From contig CP053170.1 of the NCBI GenBank assembly GCA_014607495.2, forward strand, positions 5,332,001 through 5,396,000: DNA of 64,000 nucleotides, written 5' to 3'. Below, one piece after another: positions 22,490 through 35,017 of the stretch (position 1 is the first letter of the stretch; the number at the start of each line of letters is the position of its first letter). This stretch comes from Carposina sasakii. Taxonomy: Eukaryota > Arthropoda > Insecta > Lepidoptera > Carposinidae. The position numbers and the translations under genes were made by a program. Below the pieces are notes generated by a model, which did no database searches, was not told the origin of the DNA, and was given only the letters and a program-made list of their open reading frames with translations.

Positions 22490-22710
22490 GCTGTGTTTCC
22501 AAAACTGGGCAGCCTGAACTGCAGGATGCCACGAAATGAGCCACGGTGAGCATAGCATGGCCAATGCAAAAGATCAGTGACAAGTTGCAAGCTCATCGCG
22601 TGAGACGACACCGCTAAGCTCCTTAGTCGACTCATACGACATGCAAGGATGCAACTTATGTATGAAGATGCTACTGAAGACCCGCATCAGCATGGAAAGT
22701 AGGTATTCTT
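22490..22710 (-). repeat. Dispersed SINE-like repeat, reverse copy
   Basis: ACACAGCTGTGTTTCC start, AGATCAGTGACAAGTTGC and TCATACGACATGCAAGGATG; same family as 43087-43300. Confidence 0.55.
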
Positions 22711-22780
22711 AGAGTTCATTTTTTTTAGGGCTCTATTTTGAGACATGGGACCTAACCTAACTCAGATACTTTATTAAAAG

Positions 22781-23588
22781 ATAGTGGCCCGCCCTCGCTT
22801 CGCTTCGGTACATATCAATACATAGATACAACTTTATATGTAGGTACAGCGGTTTTCGTTTAAATTTGGAACTCCCGTTGGTCCCCTTCCCGTGGGAATT
22901 TCGGGAAATCCGTTCTTAGAGCTTCCTTGTAGCCCTAATCCGATTTCAGCTTCGTATAAATAGCTGTTTTCGTAAAAAAATTAAATTCCCGTAACTCCCC
23001 TTCCCATAGGAATTTCGGGAAATCCGTTCTTAGTGCTCCCTCGCAGTCCCTAATGAACATACAGGTCCAATTTCAAATTCATATGTATCGCAGTTGTCGT
23101 AAAAAAAATGAATTCCCGTTTGTCCCCTTCCCGTGGGAATATCGGGAAATCCGTTTGAATTCCCATTTGTCCCCTTCCCTTGGGAATTTCGGGAAATCCG
23201 TTTTTAGTCCTTCCTCGTTGTCCCCAATGAACATATATGCCCGATTTCAGCTTCATATGTATAGCGGTTCTCGTAAAAATTATGAATTCCCGTTAGTCCC
23301 CTTCCCGTGGGAATTTCGGGAAATCCGTTTTTAGTCCTTCCTCGTTGTCCCCAATGAACATATATGCCCGATTTCAGCTTCATATGTATAGCGGTTTTCG
23401 TAAAAAATATTAAATTCCCGTTGGTCGCCTTCCCGTGGGAATATCGGGAAATTCTTATAGCCTATGTTCATCCAGGTCCAATAAGGATTCTAACGGTGAA
23501 AGAATTTTTGAAATCGGTCCAGTAGTTTCGGAGCCTATTCATTACAACCAAACAAACAAAGTTTTCCTCTTTATAATATTAGTATAGA
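22781..23588 (-). mobile_element. Helitron-like element with internal minisatellite
   Basis: Read on the minus strand it begins TCTATACTAATATTATAAAG and ends GGGCGGGCCACTAT. Inside are five to six units of about 112-130 bp, each with GCGGTTTTCGTAAAAA, a TTCCCGTGGGAA palindrome, TTTCGGGAAATCCGT and CCTAATGAACATA. Non-autonomous; open frames across the units are not genes. Confidence 0.6.
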
Positions 23589-23599
23589 TAATTTTTTTT

Positions 23600-23820
23600 A
23601 CTTCACAACACATTGACTTAGTCCCACATTAAGATCCATAAGGTCTTGGGTCATGGGTACTAAGTAACGGTATATAAATACATAAATAAGTATAGAAACA
23701 TCCATGACTCGGAAACAAACATCAACATTCATCATATCAATATTTGCACCTACCGGGATTCGAACCCAGGACCTATGGCGCAGCGAGCAGGGCCACTACC
23801 AACTACACCAATCGGCCGTC
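23600..23820 (-). mobile_element. tRNA-derived SINE, best copy
   Basis: Minus strand starts GACGGCCGATTGGTGTAGTT and carries the B box GGGTTCGAATCCCGG about 50 nt later, followed by a body that ends near ACCTTATGGATC. This is the cleanest of three copies and shows a Pol III type 2 promoter. Confidence 0.65.
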
Positions 23821-26500
23821 AATATTTTTCAATGGTTGATTGTGATTGGAGTATAAGTCAACAATTATTGATATGGGGATAAGCAAAAATTGATTTGCCG
23901 CTTCATGCTTCTAGGTCAACCATCACCAAACGTTTACAGTTATCAAATTAGCATTAAATCTAAGAGCGCACATTATATTATAAATATTAATAAAGCGCTG
24001 CCTCTACCAAATTAGTTTTTATTTATGTTTACAATGCATCGTTTTATTTTAATAGCGGCCGTAGACTATTTATTAAGTAGAGCGTTTAAATATGGAGCTA
24101 AAATAATCTGTAATGTAGATAAATGCATTTTACAGCGTTCTTAGGTAGATAAATAAAATATCACATGCAATAATAAATCAATGTGTTCGCAAGTAGGTTC
24201 TAAATAAAATGTAACCGTGTTATTGCAAAAAAAAACATTAGGTATAGTGAGTACTTTATAGAATAACTCCTATGCCTGATTTCGGAACTAGCATCATTTA
24301 TATACAGTGTAAAATATATAAATGTAGTCATACCTACACACACATAATAACTAGCGCTATCATTCAATAGAACTATTTGGTAAGTAAGACGCACTCTACC
24401 TAATTTGACAGCAATATTTAGAGGGGTAAGCACGAACCTCTCGATAGTCCGTAACGCTATCGTCCAACTGTCAAATCACATCGATTTTGCTAGCGAGTCG
24501 TTACGCCGCGTAAAACAAAAAATTCCAGAATCACCTGCACTAGAATAGAACTCAGATTTATTTTTGAGCTGCTGGTAAATGAATGCTAAGTTCACGGACA
24601 CGTAAAAAGGTTCGTGCTTACCCCACTGATTGATGTCAAATGTTACGTTAATCGCGTGTAAAAAAATATAGCCGCTATTTCGCAATAACATCCAATCGAT
24701 CCGATTATAGCAATTCGATAATAGCCCACCATATTATAATACTAAAGCTCTGTAAAAAAAAATGGAGACTTATTATAGTTGGTATTATTACAATATTTAT
24801 GATCAACATTATACAAAATCTCCAACAATTTGGGCCATCAATTGCGCCTTCACTAAAAAGAAGAGATCAAAAAAACCAATCGAAAGCTCGGATCGTGACT
24901 GAGATCCCAATAGCCTATAGAGACAATACAGAATAGAGCAGTAGATTCGCTTAAAAGGTTGTTTTTATGTCCTGGCGAGTGGCTATATAGGTACATAGTT
25001 GAAATGACCATTGACAAATAAAAATTGGTAAGGATATCAAAATTTTTGTTTGAAAATGTAAGTACCTAAAATATGGCAATATCCTATAACCTCTTTGTAG
25101 AGATCACAAAATATGTTACATATTGCAATGTGATATGAGACATGTCGATTTTAATTCCGCTGCCCTGTTGCATTGTCACAATATAGCCACAAAATGTCTG
25201 AATACCATAAATAGTAAAGTTATGCTACTTCTCTATCGACCAGTCTCGTCTATGGTAAAAAATAAAGCCTCTTACCGGCCGGCTCAAAGAGCTGGTGATG
25301 TTGAAAAATGAATGGTTCGAGATGCGTATCAATGGACGGCAGGTCCGAATGGGTGAGACTCCGAGTTAAGAGATAGAAGCGGACAAAGAGGCTGTATTGA
25401 AGTTGCCAATTCGCATTCATTGTCTTTCGCTCGCTAATATAGAGCTACCTGCACTTTTCATTCAGCAGCATTTAGTATAAGTCTACTTAGGTATACCTAA
25501 TAGTTGGCCGACCGCATTCGGGCAGATCGTTAAAAAATTGTAATTTCCAATTGTTTAATCGCAATTTCATTCAGTCCGCACTGGAACATTCTTGAGCCAT
25601 GAAAATAATAATTGCTCGCTCTAGAAGGGTATTGCACTCTTTATGAAGTAAGTAAATTAGATTCATTTATTGAATGTCACAGGTTATATAGATGTTACCT
25701 ACACTACGCATTTGACATAGTTTTAATACTATGTCTGATGATTTTGATATTTTCCTAAATAAATAAATAAATAGATTTGTCGTTTAGATGTGAGTTAGTA
25801 TATCTCTTGTCTACCCTTGCTAATGATATCCCAAATGTATGTAAACAGCGAATATAGTCCCATTACACGAATACCTAAGTAATTACTTTTAGCAACAGTC
25901 GAGTCGCTTCTCACTTGGACCGCCCAATAATCTGGTTTCCCGTTGCGAAAGCGTGGGTGTAACATCGCGAGTGTATAGCCTGCCTGCTGTATCATTATCT
26001 ATACATAGGTACATATATCTGTGCACCATATGTAACATAACATATGCCTAGGTTTCTACAGTTATGTACCGTGGGGCTGAGAATGCCTGAGAATAGGGTT
26101 ACCGGGTGAAAAAATCATAAGACCGGTGAAAAGGCCTGATTTCCATGGAAAACTCCTGAGATTTTATACAGTTTTTTTTTTTCAAAAACGTATTATTATC
26201 GTTTTATACACTGCGGATCTAGCTCACGCGTTGCAACTTGCACATCGCACTCAAAGCGGCGGGGTTATTACCAAAAGACTATTTTTAGTTTGTTTCACTT
26301 GGATAACTATAGATTTTAACTGTTCAATTGTTACCAAAAGAAGATTATTTTTAGTTGGTTTAACTTTTAATTAAAGAGATCTTTAAAAATCCTGAGATAT
26401 CACGATATTTGCAGAATCCGGCCGCAATCCTGAGAAAAGTCGAAAAATCCCGAAATCTCAGGACAAATCCTGAGATATGGTAACCATACCTGAGAACCAC
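23821..26500. other. Gene-poor AT-rich stretch
   Basis: No supported gene, apart from the inverted-repeat element at 24423-24626. Short open frames lack splice context or recognisable motifs. 26085-26500 contains low-complexity ATCCTGAGATAT-type repeats and duplicated ACCAAAAGA..ATTATTTTTAGTT segments. Confidence 0.4.
24423..24626. repeat. Inverted-repeat element
   Basis: Inverted ends GGGGTAAGCACGAACCT (17 bp, perfect) about 200 bp apart; looks like a small MITE. No clear target duplication. Confidence 0.55.
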
Positions 26501-26546
26501 CCTCTATTTAAAACTTTATTTGTACAATAGTAGGTACCTACACTAC

Positions 26547-26860
26547 CAATACTGTCTACATTCATCTTCATTAAGGCTTATCGTGTTTTCGCCATTTTCG
26601 TTAATGGCGTGCAAGAGCCTTTCTTGATAATGATATTTTATTAGTTTGGATGAGTTAAGATTGCCTATGATAGGAATTATTGCATAATCCAGTGGCGTTA
26701 CTATACCCTTCGAGGCCCGTAAATAATGTTCGGAGTTGGGATACTCATTTGACCAGGGGCCAGTAGCATTTAGCCAACTTATCACTCTGTAGTTACGCTC
26801 CTGGCATAATCCCATACACAAATTCTCAAAATCAGAATCATCACAAGAACCAAAGCAAAA
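26547..26860 (-). pseudogene. Possible MAM-like exon or pseudo-exon
   Basis: On the minus strand an open stretch reads SFCFGSCDDSDFENLC, then CQERNYRVISWLNATGPWS and NSEHYLRASKGIVTP. The arrangement DFENLC...W...G...HYLRASKG resembles a MAM domain start, and a donor-like GTAGTG follows CAGTATTG at the 3' end. No convincing acceptor and no neighbouring exon was found, so this may be an orphan exon, a pseudogene fragment or chance. Confidence 0.28.
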
Positions 26861-27439
26861 CGATCAGGAAAAGGGGAAAGGGAGCATTAGCTACACCTGC
26901 TTATTCCTGTTCATTCATTTATTCCCATTTAAATTTTTAAAAACAGCGATAGACAGTATTGACTCCAATTACATACGAGTACTACCTATTGGTTGGACTC
27001 TACTTTTTCCAAAGAGCTCTACAAACACGGTCAAAGTTATGGTTATGTTATGACTCATAGAAACACAAAAATTCGGTAACATAATTTCATCTCAATCTAT
27101 GTATATGAAAGCAACTCTCAATATTTTACAACTCACATAATATACCTCCTTTCACTATCTTTTGTTTATTGACACAGTCATAATACTTATATGTTTGCTG
27201 CAACTCCTGTAAGCCAGGATCATTGTCATTGGCAACCGATTACCATACTTAGGTTTAATTTTCACTCTAAAAGGAAATCCACTCTAAGTGGAGCTCCACA
27301 TTTAAACTACCTAATAGAAATAAGATAATGAATGTGAAAGATACGCTTAGGGCCGAAACACAAAAGCGCGTTGCAAATAATGATAATATTATGAAATTAA
27401 GCACTGACAGTTTTTGCTAGTTGACATACAAAGTAGAGT

Positions 27440-27447
27440 GACATACA

Positions 27448-27483
<36 letters not shown>

Positions 27484-27490
27484 TATATAT
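27440..27490. repeat. CATA and TA microsatellite
   Basis: (CATA)n followed by (TA)n, leading into a fragment of the 15068-15350 repeat family (ATAATCACGCCTTTATCCC). Confidence 0.8.
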
Positions 27491-27542
27491 AATCACGCCT
27501 TTATCCCTTACGGGGTAGGCAGAGCATCAAGGGATACATACA

Positions 27543-27934
27543 TGGTGTAAAAAGACAACAATATTTTTTTAATACCTCGTATTCTTTGTAAGGTTACGAT
27601 CATTTTCTTCTATGGAACCAACCCTGGGAAACGACAAAAAAATTATGAAAAAATATTGTCATTTTATTGCAAGCAATGTATACGTTTGATGCGCAAGGTA
27701 CATGATTACGAGTAACCTACAAAACTAACATTTTGACATGGTATCTTTGAAAAAAACGTTTGTTAACCGATTTTTAATGGATTTATGTAAAAAAATGAGA
27801 ATATTAATGTAACTTTGGACCTCAATATCTTGGAAACCCGTGGTTTCCCAGGGGTGCTTCCATAAAAAAAAATATGTGATGTTACAAATAATACGAGGTA
27901 TTAAAAGAACAAAGTTGTCATTTTACACCCAGTA
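27543..27934. mobile_element. MITE with about 92-bp inverted arms
   Basis: Left arm TGGTGTAAAAAGACAACA and right arm (reversed) TGGGTGTAAAATGACAACT match over about 92 bp, including TTTTAATACCTCGTATT and CCCTGGGAAAC. The mariner element follows immediately at its right edge. Confidence 0.65.
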
Positions 27935-27936
27935 TA

Positions 27937-28892
27937 CGAGGTGTGTTCAAAAAGTAAGGTGATTTTTCAAATTTCGCGGGCAACGTACTTTCGATTATCG
28001 ATTTTTTTTGTTTTGTTATGTTGGTACACTCTTCCCGAACATCTGTACCAAGTTTCAAGTGTATAACATTTTTTGTTTGGTTGTGAGAAGCGTAAAGGTT
28101 ATAAGTGTTTTGCGTGCTCGGCGATTTCTTGCTATCGAAAAATATGGATCAAAGGATTTGCATCAAATTTTGTGTAATCAAATGTTGAATGACGTCAACG
28201 ACGACCCAGATTTACTCAAAAGGGTCATAACTGGTGACGAATCATGGGTATATGGTTATGATATCGAAACCAAAGTCCAATCGTCCCAATGGAAGAGCCC
28301 AGATGAGCCAAGACCGAAAAAAGCACGCCAAGTTCGATCAAATGTCAAAGTTTTGCTCACTGTTTTCTTCGATTACCATGGCGTGGTGCATCAGGAGTTC
28401 TTACCATATGGTCGTACGGTCAATAAACAGTATTATCTTGAAGTTATGCGCCGTTTGCGAGAAGCAATACGAAGAAAACGTCCAGAATTGTGGAAAAACA
28501 ATTCATGGCTTTTGCATCACGATAATGCCCCTGCTCACTCATCTTTGCTTGTGAGAGATTTTTTGGCCAAAAACAACACCACAATCATGCCTCAGCCACC
28601 ATATTCACCGGATTTGGCCCCATGTGACTTTTTCTTGTTCCCAAAACTAAAGAGACCTATGAAAGGACGGAGATTTGCAACGATTGAAGAGATAAAGACT
28701 GCATCGCTGGAAGAGCTCAAGGCTATACCGAAAAGTGCTTATGAGAAGTCCTTTGAGGATTGGAAAAACCGTTGGCATAAGTGTATTGTATCTGAGGGGG
28801 ATTACTTTGAAGGGGACAACATAAATATTGATAAATAAATAAATATTTTTTCTTAAAAATACAAAGTCATCTTATTTTTTTAACACACCTCG
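27937..28892 (+). mobile_element. mariner element, internally deleted
   Basis: Ends CGAGGTGTGTTCAAAAAGTA (left) and CGAGGTGTGTTAAAAAAATA (right, reversed), flanked by TA at 27935-27936 and 28893-28894. At 956 bp it is shorter than the usual 1.3 kb, the loss falling in the 5' half that encodes the DNA-binding region. Confidence 0.85.
28008..28838 (+). pseudogene. mariner transposase, N-terminally deleted, DD34D
   Basis: The 276-codon frame keeps the whole catalytic domain: VITGDESWVYGYD (first Asp, residue 77), LLHHDNAPAHSS (second Asp, 172) and PYSPDLAPCDFFLFPKLK (third Asp, 207), with exactly 34 residues between the last two, the mariner DD34D spacing. The N-terminal helix-turn-helix pair is missing: residues 1-55 do not match the family and the usual N-terminal 110 or so residues are absent. 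It should therefore be unable to bind its own ends. No stop interrupts the catalytic part, suggesting a fairly recent copy. Confidence 0.88.
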
Positions 28893-29319
28893 TACACACA
28901 CGGCGCTGTGTTGCCGAAATAGTGTTGCCAGAACTGCAGAATCATAAAGGAGATACTACAGCCTCATTCAGCATAGCGACATACAACTGAGTCCAAAAAG
29001 CGTACACTGCTTACAGTACAAATGTTCAATAAATCATCGTGTGGTCATAGCTGGTCGAAATGAGGCGCAAGGCCATGTTGCAACGAAATCTCCGTTCTAC
29101 GTCGGTTAACCGTTAGGCTACCTTTCCACCAGGGATGTGGCTCTACAATGCTACGGATGTTTGTGATATACACCAATCATATCTATTGGTTCATGATGTC
29201 AGTTAATTTGATTGGTGGATATCAAACGCATTCATATCAACCAAAGATTAGGATGAGTTTTTTCGTTACCACCCTTAACGAAGGGTACGTACTCTATACA
29301 TCAAATAAAGTAAGTTTAT

Positions 29320-32300
29320 GGGTCATTTTCAAAATAATTGCTCATTTCAGAAATGTTACTTTTATGTCACAATAACATAAAAGTAACATAAAAGAAAACA
29401 AGGGCTGCATTCACAGTGGTAAATAAAACAGTTTTTTAGTATTTAATATTGTAATAATTAATCAAACACGTACACGTACATTATTATGTACAGTTCGTGA
29501 GGTTTAAGCCGAGCTTTGCATTTGTGTGAGTGTGCACATAGACACAGGTTAGGTTTATATCGGCGTAACTCCGTCGCGCTCCTACATTTCTTTAAGTCAC
29601 TCACATGAATAGCTAGCTTAGCGTAGACCCCGCGGCTGTACTGGACATAGTGAACATAAACATGAAACATACAAAATAATGACAATAATAAAACCGTCAG
29701 GGTTATGTTTAATTTGAAGATGGTTACTCAGTTAATCATAAATCGAAAATAAAAATATAATATTAAAATGCGAACTTTGAACATTCTCTCTATCGTCATG
29801 ATAATACTGCACGATTAACTTCCTAATATTTATATATAATGTCTGCCTATTCATACATGAAATATTTTAACAGTAGCTTCTTAAGTCGTATCTAAAGATA
29901 CAAAACAACAAAAAAAAATATTTTAAGTGTTTTTCTTTTTACGAAATTATTATAATTCAATTTTTTTTTATATATTTTGCATAAAACCTTTAATGAAAAC
30001 CCCTTAAATGAAAGTAAATAAATAAACGTTCTGAATGTTAAAGGTCAAAAAATAAGAAACCAGTATTTATTTTGTAGCTCAAGTAATTTTAAATTATTTA
30101 ATGTAAATATATTTAATAAAATTAGAAAAAAAAACTTTTGAAATGGCTTCGTTATAACCGTCTAACAGTTAAAAACCGTTAGATGATACCCTTAAAATAT
30201 TTCGTGTATGAATAGGTAGACCTTATATAACTATACATATTATTCACTATCGCTACTAAAAAGATCCCAGAAATTTCTCTTCAAATCAACCGTAGAAACA
30301 TTATAATATTTTGATGGCTTTTTAACCATCTTTGCTAGATCCTTAGGTTTAAAATTTACTTTAATATCAGATAAAATAGTAACATTTGAAGTAGATGCAT
30401 TACTGACATGATAATGATTAGTTTCTCCTATAGGTTCGACATCATCAGAATTAGGTAAAACTTTATTGGTTACTAACATCTCTAGGTCTTCTTGCTCAGA
30501 TTCACTTTCAGATGTAGATTCTATAACAAGTCGTTTTGCTCTTGAACGTTTAACATGATCAGTAATTAATTTGTGACTTTTTATGGCATAACATTGGCAA
30601 ATATTGGGCTTTAAACAAAAGCAGCTTAAAATTCGATATTGAATTATATTATCTTCGTTTGGTATTACTTGGTGTATTTTTTGCGTATTTGGAACGGCCA
30701 CAAATTTACAACCCTCAATTTGATTTTCTATTCTCAATATGTCCTCCTGATCAATAAGAAATAATTTTACAGTGGTAGCAGTATTGTGTTCAAGTAATTG
30801 AATCGCAGTTTCAGCATCAGGTATATCATGTCCGTATGATATTTGTTTATCTAACAATCTTTTTACTACTCCCCCAACCCCATCCGCTGCACCCTTCCCA
30901 TGGGCCGCTTCAAAAAAATTCCAGGTTGCAAAAATAAAACCATAAGATTCTATCATTTTGGTAAGAAGGGCAAAGTTCTTCTTTTGCCTGTATTGACTTG
31001 ACGGACCATCTGAGAAGAAATGTATAGTGTCTTTCAAAGGAAATCTATGTTTAATGTCACGCATCAGGGGCTCCAAGTGAGCCCAGATCGATTCCGGTGT
31101 GTGTTTGTTGCAGTTGGAAAATGTACAAAATGATTCGGGATCAGTTTCATCATTATATATAATGCTTGTGTGCAAGGTGATTTGTGAATGTGATGCTCCA
31201 AAATGTACTGCTTGTATTTCATTATGAAATTTGCAATTATAATTTTCTGAGAAGTCACAATGTAGCATAATTTCATTTCTTTGTAAATTCTCCTTCAATG
31301 ATTTATAAATTTTGTATTGATGTGAAATGTTGTAAATATGAATTTTAAAGCCTCTTAATTCCGTGTCAAAATTTGATAATAGAGATTCTAACATACCTGA
31401 TATTATTTGTTTAATTGTTTTTTTGGTTGATTTTTTTTCATTGTTCTTTTCATATTCTATGGTTTTGACCGTCCACTCTAGCCATGACACTTTTTCATTC
31501 AATTTTATATTCAGTAAGTCATATCTGATTGATTTGTTTTTGCAAATATCACATGTTGAATACATGCACTTTTGGGAGTATAAATCACACACTGTAGACT
31601 TTATAACGGTGTCCAAAGTATCACCGTCCTTAAAAATTTTTAGTGTTTTTAGGGATGTAAACTTGAAATCTATATTACTGTGTCTTTTGCAAAGACAAGT
31701 ATTTCGATTTGATAAATTTGGGATCAATACGTAAAATGGCTTGAAACGTCTGAATGTGGCGTATGAAATTGGAATTCCAGTCTCCTTTACAAATTTTAAC
31801 CGTAAATTTACCATCGAATCTAGCAAATATCGTCTTTGCATTTTAACTTTATTTTTTGTTTTAGTTTCTTTCTTAGCTGCAGTAGCTCGACTGACATCAT
31901 CTTGGTTAAAAAAAGTATAAATTTTATTTGCTAGGTTATTTCGTTTAATATTAACTTTTTTTGCATTACGTCTGATTGGGTATTTAATCCCAATAGCAGA
32001 CTGTAATTTACTTTTCATTTTATACCCTTTTACGATGTCGTTACTTACAATTTCTTTTAATACATTTCTCTTTTCATTACTTCCTGCTGCATTATATTGT
32101 ATTTTTAAGGATTCTATTAACACATTCTTTTCAAATAACTCCTTTTTAATAATTTCTTTTTCTTCTTCAGTAGTGTTTAAATTAGCAACAAATGAGTTGG
32201 TTTTTGATATTGGGCTTGACACAGTATAAAATGACTCTCTGCTAAACATATTTTCTTTTTCTTCGTCTTCTTTTGTGTTTTGCAAAATTTTGTATCTATA

Positions 32301-33982
32301 TATTTTTTTCTTTAAAGCTTTATTCTCTTTGATTAATAATTCAATTTTTTCTTCATATTTTTATTTTCTTTGGTTAATGTTCTATATCTTTTCTGATATA
32401 TTCTTTGGTATTCTTTTCGAGTTTTACCCTTTTCTATAACTTCTTGTTTATAGTCTGATTTTTGTTTTAAAGTCCTCCAATATTTTCGCCTGCTTTCTTT
32501 CTCTCGATCCGATAGCTCCCCAATTTTTTATAGAATTTTTTAGCTCTTTCTAAATTTTTTTCCTGTAGTGCTTTCCATTTTTGAGGATTATTCAATTTTA
32601 GTCGGTCTCGGTACCGTTTTTGCCTCTCTGCCGCAGACAAAGGCATATTTTCTGTAAAGAATAAAAAATACAATGTAATAACTCAGAAAATAATAATTAA
32701 AAAAATCATATTTAACGATAAAAGCAGTCTATTTTGAAGCATACGTCGTCGTAAAATTTAACATGAAAATTAAATTTTGCATCACATTAACAAATCACAT
32801 TGTATACAAGTATTTTGAACATTGAGAATAGTATCAAACTTGTCATGCTAGAATAAGTCAGAGCCTGTTAATGCTAGACGAAAATACTTGGGTTATATTA
32901 AATAAATATATTACACTAATAACTCAAAGCTGCAGATCGCAATATACACTCGATCGCGCAACTTGTACAGTATAAACCAAAACGAAGGTATAAAATGATT
33001 AGTAAATTACAGTCAGCTATTATAGGGCCAATTTGAGGATTTTAAGTTATCCAAGCATCACTCAAAACACTGAATACGACCATAGAAAAACATGTTTATT
33101 TTACTATTGGTTTAATTATAATTTATATAATATTTTAAAATCATGCTGTGGACACGTCTTAATCCAATTTTATGTAACGTAACATAAAAAAATGTTACAT
33201 AAGTGTGACATAAAGGAACAAGTAAGCATGTTTTTCTACAAACTAACCTCAAATCACAGAACATAATTCACTCGATCGTTGCAGCTAATTAGCGACAGAA
33301 TAGCACTATCATAATAGTTTCCTGACAATTAAAAATAGTTTAAATTTACTTACCTTGCGTATTTTTTCCAATTTACCAAAAAGAAACCAGATAAATGTTT
33401 TTTATCGACGCACACCATACACCCAACTTTTTTGCCGAGAACAAAATGGCTGCTGCCCTGTGATTGGTTGCCTGAGGTTCGGACAGTGACAGCAAATGTT
33501 GCCAGTATTAAAGTTTAACAAAATACCTTTTTCGCGACTAAATAATGCGTTACATAAATGAAATAACATCGATGAAGTAATTTTGAGACCAGTTTTATTT
33601 TTTATTTATAACTAAAATTAATGTGTCAAATGAATTTTCAAGGATTCTACACACATTTTACAGTGTTATTAGAGAGGATAGCCAATTTTGTTTGATAATA
33701 AATAAAATACTTTTAATGTTTTTTCAAGTTTAAAATATCAGTGCTGGAAGTTGGACACACGTTTTTTGTAGGAAGACCAGAAACATGCTTTAAAAATTTC
33801 GCAATATATAAAAAATGAAGTATCAACTACCAACAATGACATTATAATACAATATAAAGAAAGGCTTCTTTGTAATGTTCAGTATTTTATTAATATTGCC
33901 ATTACAGTTTTTTTGTAGAAATTAAGGAAAGATGATGGACAAGATTTTTTTCTGAAATGAGCAATTATTTTGAAAATGACCC
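29320..33982 (-). mobile_element. 4.66-kb DNA transposon, Sola2-like, with TTAT target duplication
   Basis: Perfect 34-bp inverted ends beginning GGGTCATTTTCAAAATAA (29320-29353 and 33949-33982), flanked by TTAT at 29316-29319 and 33983-33986. Uninterrupted relatives of the target (GTAAGTTTATGCCAAAA at about 11800, and reversed in 6105-6487) confirm the 4-bp duplication. It encodes a DDE-type transposase on the minus strand. A 4-bp duplication and the transposase motifs suggest the Sola2 group; this assignment rests on recall of the family and was not searched. Confidence 0.85.
30240..32646 (-). pseudogene. Sola2-like DDE transposase with two single-base frame breaks
   Basis: The main frame (30240-32285, 681 codons as opened) contains HCDFSENY (Asp 344), HFFSDGPSSQY (Asp 426) and FFEAAHGKGAADGVGG (Glu 459), a plausible DDE triad with 32 residues between the last two. 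Cys-rich clusters precede (NTCLCKRH, CDLYSQKCMYSTCDICK) and follow (CFCLKPNICQCY). The N-terminus lies upstream in other frames: ATG at 32646 starts MPLSAAERQKRYRDRLKL, a basic HMG/bZIP-like segment preceded by an acceptor CTTTACAG. Frame is lost near 32524-32529 and again near 32358-32362, each explained by one missing base in a short A run. Continuous otherwise, so either a recent inactivation or sequence error. Confidence 0.8.
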
Positions 33983-34290
33983 TTATGCAAAAAAATGCTA
34001 GGAAAAGATGTAAATTAAAAATATACATTTTTTTATTACTTGATCGGGCGAAATTTATGGTGTCTAGTGTTCATGCTAGTTTTTTCATAGACAGATATTA
34101 TTTATTTCTCGTGAAAAATCTTTCTACGCGCGTCTATGTGCTTTATGCAGAAACACGCAGTCTATTTACTCAACTTTGGACCCTAATATCTTGGGAACCA
34201 GACACTTCCCAGGTATATTTCCATGGAGAAAAATGATCGTAATGATGAGGAGATTCCGTAGTTTTCAGGAACCAAAAAACATCCTGTATA

Positions 34291-34750
34291 GTCTTTGGTA
34301 TCACGTTATCAACGTACCAAAAAAAAAACCAAACAAACTCATTAGCTTTATAGTCTAGTACAGGTAATTCCTCTACAAATCTAAATTGGGATCTTGCCCT
34401 CGAAAAGCGGATAAAGTGCTTGCAAGTGTAACTTGTTATTGTACTAATTTTCTATATTAATTATGCTGACAAGCCGTTTCTTTTGTACACTATTGATAAA
34501 TTCATCATCTGCTCACGAAAACAACAATTTATGAATACCGTTTCTCTGATGTAGGTACATGGTATGTTTAATCCTCCAGACCCCAGAATCCAATCTGCAT
34601 GGACCCATACTTGAAATTAGCAAAAATTTTGTTTGTTTTTTTCATTATCTATAAATCTAATGCCTTTTTAATGCAATCAATATCGAATAGCTGGCGCAAT
34701 ATGGTTTATTACTATAGGTAGAGCCACTGTGGTCAAAATATGGTATAAGG
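34291..34750. other. No feature recognised
   Basis: AT-rich sequence between the split MITE and a retroelement tail; no supported open frame or repeat. Confidence 0.4.
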
Positions 34751-34751
34751 A

Positions 34752-35017
34752 TTATTATTGGCCGCGTGGTGCCAGCAGAGTAGAATTCGTACCACCCCAT
34801 GTCTACCCGTGGGTATCGTACGAGGCGATTAAGGGTTTAGGGAGGTGGGCAGCAGCGCCTTCCGTGTTGACAACATAGTCCAAAATACAAACTGCGGTCA
34901 CCAACCCTGCCCAGCTTGGTGACTATGGGCAAATACCCCCTATGGCAGTCTTGTGGCGTGCCCCGGGGGGAGGCTTACGTCCAGCAGTGGACTGCAATAG
35001 GCTGATGATGATGAGGG
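34752..35017 (+). mobile_element. Non-LTR retroelement/SINE tail with GATGATG end
   Basis: GGCCGCGTGGTGCCAGCAGA to GTCCAGCAGTGGACTGCAAT and AGGCTGATGATGATGA. Copies: 9405-9540, 37610-37845, 44095-44160, 49268-49555, 50025-50165. The trinucleotide tail is typical of lepidopteran LINE or LINE-mobilised SINE 3' ends. Confidence 0.65.

Larger units (their letters stand above)
29251..34290. mobile_element. MITE split by the 4.66-kb transposon
   Basis: 29251-29319 and 33983-34290 together rebuild a copy of the MITE at 6105-6487: left end GATGAGTTTTTTCGTTACC, right end GAACCAAAAAACATCCTGTA. Confidence 0.75.

Noticed and set aside
22850..23460. Regularly spaced repeats resembling a CRISPR array.
   Set aside because: Units are contiguous and degenerate, inside a Helitron-like element of an animal genome.
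30240..32285. 681-codon ORF as a host gene.
   Set aside because: It sits within exact 34-bp inverted repeats and a target duplication and has DDE-type motifs, so it is a transposase.
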